From Streptacidiphilus fuscans (GTDB lineage: Bacteria; Actinomycetota; Actinomycetes; Streptomycetales; Streptomycetaceae), in contig NZ_JADPRT010000019.1 of assembly GCF_015690355.1 (NCBI RefSeq), positions 124,001 to 188,000 of the forward strand: a DNA stretch of 64,000 bases, in the 5' to 3' direction. The position numbers and the translations under genes are program-made. Below are positions 59,528 to 64,000 of the stretch, in pieces. The stretch's first letter is position 1. Each line of letters begins with the position of its first letter. Under the pieces are notes generated by a model. That model saw nothing but the letters and a program-made list of their open reading frames with translations, was not told the origin of the DNA and did no database searches.

Positions 59528-59564
59528 GCCTCGACCCGCACTCCCAAGGGGTGCGGGCCGAGGC
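59528..59564. terminator. Terminator after nagA
   Basis: GCCTCG (59528-59533) plus CCCGCAC pair with GTGCGGG and CGAGGC (59551-59564) with small bulges. It lies between nagA and the convergent DUF2690 gene and can serve both. Confidence 0.85.
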
Positions 59565-59640
59565 GTCTCCGGCTGTTACTGCGTCAACTACCGGGCATCG
59601 ATGCCAGCCGCAGCTTCAAATGCCCAAAAGGACTTTACCG

Positions 59641-60105
59641 TTAGTAGTAACTCGTAAATCCTTGGAAGTTAGTAGTACCAATCTGCACATTGCCTTCGGC
59701 CCGCGACTGGAGCGGACTGAGATCATACAGAACCGGCGTATAGCAGCTGTACGCGCCGAGCGAACTGCTCCAAGTCAGAGCATGACATGAATACGCCTTC
59801 GCATCCTGCTCGCGATCGATCCACGCATAAGTGCTGTACTCAGTATCGTTCGTGCGAATTCGCGCCCAAGCTGCATGGCACTTCACGCTATAACGCAGAT
59901 CGACCGTCGCATACGCGCCGGTGATGTCGTTGGCATAAACGGTCGCCGATTCAATGGTCGTGGCATCGGACGAACACCCAGCGGATACCGGATCCTGTCC
60001 ATCGAGAGCATAGTTGGCGGCAAATGCCTGCCCCGGAACCGAAACAGCAATTGCGGCAGCTGCCGCAATGGTCGCCCCCACGGCACCGATCTTACGTACG
60101 TTCAT
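59641..60105 (-). CDS. Secreted DUF2690 (YjfA-like) protein
   Basis: A 154-residue protein with a Sec signal peptide (basic MNVRKIGAVG, Ala/Val core, cleavage after A-F-A near residue 29). The mature part has D-G-Q-D-P-V-S-A-G-C-S-S-D-A-T-T, V-D-L-R-Y-S-V-K-C-H-A-A-W-A-R, characteristic of DUF2690 proteins. Four cysteines could form two disulfides. The gene and surroundings are clearly poorer in GC than the rest, suggesting transfer. GGGAGGG lies before the ATG. The function is unknown, perhaps a secreted effector or a surface protein. Confidence 0.85.
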   Translation of the reverse strand: MNVRKIGAVGATIAAAAAIAVSVPGQAFAANYALDGQDPVSAGCSSDATTIESATVYANDITGAYATVDLRYSVKCHAAWARIRTNDTEYSTYAWIDREQDAKAYSCHALTWSSSLGAYSCYTPVLYDLSPLQSRAEGNVQIGTTNFQGFTSYY

Positions 60106-60479
60106 AAACCCTCCCAGATCGTACTCAGATTCCCAATACGTGATCTTCACCCAAGATGAAGGCAGATGTCAACGATGATTATCAGACACCTGTGAGGCCG
60201 AGCTTCGAAAATGCCGCATATATCAGACAACCTCCACCAGGTCCTCATAAGTCCAAAATGGGGGCATTGGCATTGGAAGTCCGTATTGTCGACCGCGAGA
60301 AGTATGGGACTACTCACGCCAAGAGCAGAATTCCTAAACCGCCCAGTCGTCAGTCGCCGAACTTGGTCGGCGGATGTTCGGCCAGTTCTTCTGACGACCG
60401 CCGGTGAGGGTCCAGCAGGCGAGGAGTGTGGGGTAAGCGCGGAGCAGCGGCCCGATCGACGACGAAAGAGCACACGGGA
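60106..60479. other. AT-richer gap without a supported gene
   Basis: The sequence between the DUF2690 start and the transposase remnant has lower GC and several short open frames, none with recognisable features. It continues the atypical composition of the DUF2690 gene. Confidence 0.5.
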
Positions 60480-61340
60480 GCGGTCGTGGTTGCACACCGT
60501 GGAACACTTCGAGACCGGGCAGAAGAACGCGGCATCGCGGCCGCGCTGCGCTTGAGCGAGCGTTCCGCCGAGCGGCGGCGACAGGCCTGTCGTGAGCGGG
60601 GCGAGGCCGGGTCGTTGTCGAAGGGGTCACAGGGGAGACCCGGCTCCCCAATGCCCAGATCGCCAGGCTGGAGCGGGAGTTGCAGCGTGGGCCGCTTGCT
60701 GACGGGTGGACCGGCGGTGGACGCTCGCGCAGATCAAAACGCTGATCGTTCGGCTGTTCCATGTCTCGTACACGGTCGAGGGCACCTGACGACTGCTGAA
60801 GAGCCACGGCTGGAGCCGGCAGCAGCCGACCCCATGGGCGATCGAGCGCGACGACGAGGCTGTCAAGGCCTGGAAGCAGGAGATTTGACCGCGAGTAAGG
60901 GCACAGCGGCGGAACTCGGCGCCTGAGGTGGTCTTGGAGGACGGAGCCAGTCAGTCGATGGCGCCTCCGCACGCCAGAACCTGGGGCCGAATCGGCCAGA
61001 CCCCCGGTCGTCCGAGTACGCGGCCAGAACCGCCGTGAGCTCGTCGACGGCTGCCAACTCGGTCCGGGACATCTGGATCCACCTGGCTGCCTGAATGCGA
61101 GAGTTCATCGATGCGGACGCCGAGTGGCTCATCGAGACCCAACCCACCAGTTTCGGCGAGCAGGTGACCGGCAGACATCAGGCGCAGACCAGTCGACCAG
61201 CGCCCCGACCTGCTCCTCAGGTTTCCGAGACTGCCGGGCCAGACCCGGGCACTGGAATAAGGTCAGAGATCGTCCAGCTCACGGCACGACTCACAAATGA
61301 GCATCAACGCAAGGCCGTGCTGCCGAAGGTCGGCACGTCA
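60480..61340 (+). pseudogene. Decayed IS630-type transposase
   Basis: Three frames together spell an IS630 transposase. N-terminal helix-turn-helix part: IARLERELQRGPLADGW, then QIKTLIVRLFHVSYTVEGT, an in-frame TGA at 60787-60789, RLLKSHGWSRQQPTPWAIER and a second TGA near 60886. DDE part: VVLEDGASQSMAPPHARTWG, GRIGQTPVVRVRG and AAMREFIDADAEWL-like text (partly inferred across a stop). Stops and frameshifts make it non-functional. No terminal inverted repeats were identified. Confidence 0.72.
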
Positions 61341-62279
61341 CCACGGACTAGCGGCATTCGGCGTTGTGATGGCCAACTGATCCACGTTGACCGGTGGCTC
61401 ACCATCTATGCCCTGGAGCGTGATGGTGACTTGACCTGCCGGTAGGTCCGGCTGGACCCAAGTGCGGAACCAGGCCCTGGTCGGGTCCTTCTCGGGGCCG
61501 TAGTTCTTGCAGTTGGCTTCGCGGGACTTGGCCCCGTTCACCAAGATATCCAGCTTAGAGTCGGCACCGGAGTTGCCATAGCGAATCCAGACCTGATACG
61601 AACCCGCCGAGGGGATGTTGACGGTCCAGGTGATGCTCTGGCCCGAACCGCTCAGCGGCACCGAGGAGCCGCCCGCAGCCTTGGCACCGGCCGGAGTGGT
61701 GACGGGAGCGGTGCCGGCCAGCTTCATGGTGGCGGCGTCCGTCGGGCCGAGGCCGGCGGAGACCGACGGCGAGGACGAGGCGGAGGCGCTGTTGCTGCCC
61801 GCCGTGGTCGTCGGCGAGGTGGAGCTGCCGGAGCCGGCGTTGGACTTGTCGCCGTTGCTGCTGAACACCGCGAAGCCGATGCCGATGGCGATGGCCACCA
61901 CGACCGCGACCGCACCCAGCATCACGCCGCGGCTGCTACCGCCGCCCGAGCCACGGGAAGCGGCCCTGCCGCCCGCCGGGGGCCCGCCGGGAGCCGAGCC
62001 CTGCTGCGGTACGCCGCCCTGGTAGCCGCCGTAGGCCTGGGTCTGCTGCGCGCCGTAGCCGCCCTGCTGGCCGTAGGACGACTGCTGCCCGTATCCGGAC
62101 TGGCCGTACTGGCTGCGGCCGCCCACCTGGGTGGCCTGCTGGTACGAGGTGCGGGGCACACCGGGCATCGGCTGCGTGGGCGCGGGGCCCTCCGCACCGC
62201 CGTCGGCGTCGCCCTCCGACCGGTACAGGTACGCGAACGGGTCGTCGTCCTCGGGCACGCCGTTGTTCTCGGCTGTCAT
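61338..62279 (-). CDS. Membrane-anchored carbohydrate-binding protein
   Basis: A 313-residue type II membrane protein. N-terminal about 110 residues are Gly/Gln/Tyr-rich and disordered (repeats like SGYGQQSSYGQQGGYG), one membrane helix about residue 119-140 (GVMLGAVAVVVAIAIGIGFA), a Ser/Thr linker, then a C-terminal beta-sandwich resembling CBM6/35 modules (SITWTVNIPSAGSYQVWIRY, LDILVNGAKS, LPAGQVTITLQGIDG). It probably binds a glycan at the cell surface. Neighbour of the CdgB-like gene. GGGAGAAG lies before the ATG. Confidence 0.83.
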   Translation of the reverse strand: MTAENNGVPEDDDPFAYLYRSEGDADGGAEGPAPTQPMPGVPRTSYQQATQVGGRSQYGQSGYGQQSSYGQQGGYGAQQTQAYGGYQGGVPQQGSAPGGPPAGGRAASRGSGGGSSRGVMLGAVAVVVAIAIGIGFAVFSSNGDKSNAGSGSSTSPTTTAGSNSASASSSPSVSAGLGPTDAATMKLAGTAPVTTPAGAKAAGGSSVPLSGSGQSITWTVNIPSAGSYQVWIRYGNSGADSKLDILVNGAKSREANCKNYGPEKDPTRAWFRTWVQPDLPAGQVTITLQGIDGEPPVNVDQLAITTPNAASPW

Positions 62280-62566
62280 CGAGTTCTTCTCCCGAGTCGT
62301 GATACGTGGATGTTCCGTGATGTTCGGCTTCGCGCCCGGAGTACCGCACCGAAGGCACGCGTATCCACCGCACACTACCCCGACTGGGTGACGCGACGGA
62401 AAGAGCGGCGTGGCCGGAACGGTGGACGCAACCAGCCCGCCGCACGGTTCCGCGCGACCCCCACCTGCGAGGCAACGAACGGCGGAACAACGGCGTAACG
62501 GCGCGGAACAGCGCCGCGACGTGGATGAGGCGAGGGTGAGGACGGTCAGCCGAACGGCTGTCGCGA
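62280..62566. other. Intergenic gap between two minus-strand genes
   Basis: The gap holds the promoter of the carbohydrate-binding gene, but no sure hexamers, hairpin or gene could be assigned. Confidence 0.5.
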
Positions 62567-64000
62567 TCAGCCCGCGCGCCGGTGCGAGCGGCCTCCGCCG
62601 CCCGCCCGCGCACGCTTCTCCACGTACATCAGTTCGTCGGCTGTGTGGAGTACGTCGTCGATGCTCATCCCGCAACCGGCCCAACCGACGCCTATGCTCA
62701 CGCCGACCCGCAGGGTGCGGCTCTCCCACCGTATGGGCGGGGTCACCGCGGCGCGGAGGCGGTCGGCCAGATCCTTGGCGCGCTCGCGGTCCAGCCCGTC
62801 GGCGAGGACGACGAACTCGTCGCCGCCGAGCCGGGCCACCGTGTCACCCTCGCGGACGGCGGCCTGAAGCCGTCTGGCCACCTCGATCAGGGTGGCGTCG
62901 CCCGCGTTGTGGCCGTGGCGGTCGTTGATGCCCTTGAAGCCGTTCAGGTCGCAGAAGAGCACGGCGAGACCGCGGCCGTTGCGCCCGTCCGGCTCGGCGC
63001 CACCCTCGTCCGGCGGAACGGCGTGGACGTGGTCGTACCCACCGCCGTCGAAGCCGCCCGCGTCGGCGGCCTCGGGGTGGCCGTGAGCGTGACCGTCCCC
63101 CTCGTCCTCGGCCAGGAGGTCGGCCAGGGCCGGGCGCTTGGGACGACCCGCGAAGTCCCGGGGGTCGCCGCGCAGGCCTTCGGGGTGCAGACCCTCACCC
63201 TCGGCGTGCAGACCGTCGGCGTACGGGCCGTCCATGTGGGGGCCATTCATGTGCGGGCCGTCACCCCGGATGGCCAGAGCGGCCATGTCGCCCCGGCTGT
63301 CGAGGCCGCCCATGCCGCCGTCGTACCCGCCGAAGCCGCCGAAGCCGCCCGGGTTGTGCGCGGCGGCGCCGGGGGCGCCGGAACCGTGTGCGGCGGGCCC
63401 GAGGCTGTCGTGCGGATGGTCGCAGAGGCGCATCTGCAACCGGGCCCGGAGCTCGGCGGCGTTGGGCAGGCCGGTGAGCGCGTCGTGACTGGCCCGGTGG
63501 GCCAGGGCCAGCTCGTGGCGCTTGCGGTCCTCGATGTCCTCGACATGCGTGAGCAGGTACATCGCGCCCTCGACCGGGTCGGAGACGACGGAGTTGCGCA
63601 GGTTCACCCAGAACCAGCCGCCGTCGCGCCGGGCCAGCCGCACCTCGGCCCGGCCGTTCTCGGTGGCGATGCCGCGCAGCTTGACGGCGTCGTCCGGATG
63701 GACCAGGTCGGCGAAGGACTGCCGGTGCAGGGAGGAGCGGGAGCGGCCCAGCAGCCGGCACAGGGCGTCGTTGACGCGGGTGAGCTGTCCGCGGGTCTGG
63801 CCGTGCAGCTCGGTGATGGCCATGCCGCTGGGCGCGTACTCGAAGGCCTGGCGGTAGCTCTCCTCGCTGGCGAGCAGCACCTGCTGTTCGCGCTCCAGCC
63901 GGATCAGCGCCCGCTGCATCTCCGCGCGCAGGCGCGCGTTGCCGATGGCGATGCCCGCCTGCTGGGCGAACATCTCCAAGGCCTCACGCGTCCACGGACC
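62567..64000 (-). CDS. GAF-PAS-GGDEF diguanylate cyclase, CdgB-like, 5' end outside the window
   Basis: The frame is open to the window edge, so the N-terminus is missing. It starts in a GAF-domain tail (AGIAIGNARLRAEM), then a PAS/PAC pair (FEYAPSGMAITELHG to LTHVEDIEDRK) and a GGDEF domain. GGDEF is intact (about residues 385-389 of the visible part) and is preceded by an R-E-G-D inhibitory I-site. It should make cyclic di-GMP. The GGDEF domain is interrupted after ALTGLPNAAELRARLQMRLC by about 140 Gly/His/Asp/Pro-rich residues (coding about 62983-63412) before VLFCDLNGFKGINDRHGH. Order and location resemble S. coelicolor cdgB. Confidence 0.9.
   Translation of the reverse strand, partial: GPWTREALEMFAQQAGIAIGNARLRAEMQRALIRLEREQQVLLASEESYRQAFEYAPSGMAITELHGQTRGQLTRVNDALCRLLGRSRSSLHRQSFADLVHPDDAVKLRGIATENGRAEVRLARRDGGWFWVNLRNSVVSDPVEGAMYLLTHVEDIEDRKRHELALAHRASHDALTGLPNAAELRARLQMRLCDHPHDSLGPAAHGSGAPGAAAHNPGGFGGFGGYDGGMGGLDSRGDMAALAIRGDGPHMNGPHMDGPYADGLHAEGEGLHPEGLRGDPRDFAGRPKRPALADLLAEDEGDGHAHGHPEAADAGGFDGGGYDHVHAVPPDEGGAEPDGRNGRGLAVLFCDLNGFKGINDRHGHNAGDATLIEVARRLQAAVREGDTVARLGGDEFVVLADGLDRERAKDLADRLRAAVTPPIRWESRTLRVGVSIGVGWAGCGMSIDDVLHTADELMYVEKRARAGGGGRSHRRAG

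Noticed and set aside
60426..60926. A 166-residue protein in the IS630 region
   Set aside because: The recognisable transposase words lie in other frames; this frame is a by-product of decay.

Overview
The window is very GC-rich with GTG/ATG starts, S-box and CIRCE signals, DasR-type operators, a futalosine menaquinone pathway, DUF3027/DUF3263/DUF4229 proteins and a CdgB-like diguanylate cyclase. Together these point to a Streptomycetaceae chromosome (Streptomyces, Kitasatospora or Streptacidiphilus). Most of it is core genome. No rRNA, tRNA, CRISPR array or intact mobile element was seen.

Layout. 1-0.9 kb: 3' part of an alpha/beta hydrolase. 0.95-9.9 kb: a five-gene minus-strand operon, fxsA-fxsB-aac(3)-like-fxsC-fxsT. 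It encodes a 64-residue peptide ending in the FxSxx-COOH signature, a radical SAM/SPASM maturase fused to a HEXXH domain, an acetyltransferase-like enzyme, a TIR-like protein, and a 1327-residue MinD-TIR-NB-ARC-TPR protein. This is the most unusual system here: a RiPP cassette wired to proteins that look like innate-immune or signalling STAND components. 10.2-14.7 kb: pdxH, a second citrate synthase, serC and a secreted protein. 14.8-17 kb: a tiny membrane protein, LacI regulator, DUF4229 and GNAT genes. 17-23.7 kb: mqnE, a PLP ammonia-lyase, an Lrp regulator, ubiX, an F420/NADP-type oxidoreductase, and a prenyltransferase-ubiD pair. 23.8-29.1 kb: a fungal-type cytosine deaminase, DUF3027, MFS, DUF2771, mqnB and mqnA. 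The two mqn clusters supply most of the futalosine route, with UbiX making prenylated FMN for UbiD. 29.2-34.4 kb: cold-shock protein, HAD phosphatase, Fe-type binding lipoprotein, methyltransferase and a membrane protein. 34.7-41.6 kb: DNA/RNA transactions, with a helicase-associated protein, bacterial XPB, and a HelD/HelR-like RNA polymerase remodeller behind a structured leader. 41.8-44.7 kb: CutC, an HD-type protein and small conserved proteins. 44.8-49.2 kb: GroEL under two tandem CIRCE elements, a cold-shock protein, and thrC plus a sulfur-carrier gene behind a SAM riboswitch. 49.4-52.8 kb: compatible-solute genes gpgS, otsA and otsB. 53.2-59.5 kb: a cupin and an aminosugar-type locus (ABC importer without ATPase, diverging from nagK-nagA) with three DasR-like sites. 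59.6-61.3 kb: an AT-richer islet with a DUF2690 protein and a decayed IS630-type transposase. 61.3-64 kb: a membrane-anchored carbohydrate-binding protein and a GAF-PAS-GGDEF cyclase that runs off the window end.

Cross-cutting observations. (i) A roughly 127-bp hairpin repeat with a conserved asymmetric core recurs in five intergenic gaps, plus shorter relatives. It mostly lies between convergent genes. (ii) Many genes have a TANNNT or CANNNT hexamer ending 6-7 nt before the start codon, the arrangement expected for leaderless mRNAs. I used this to set several start codons.
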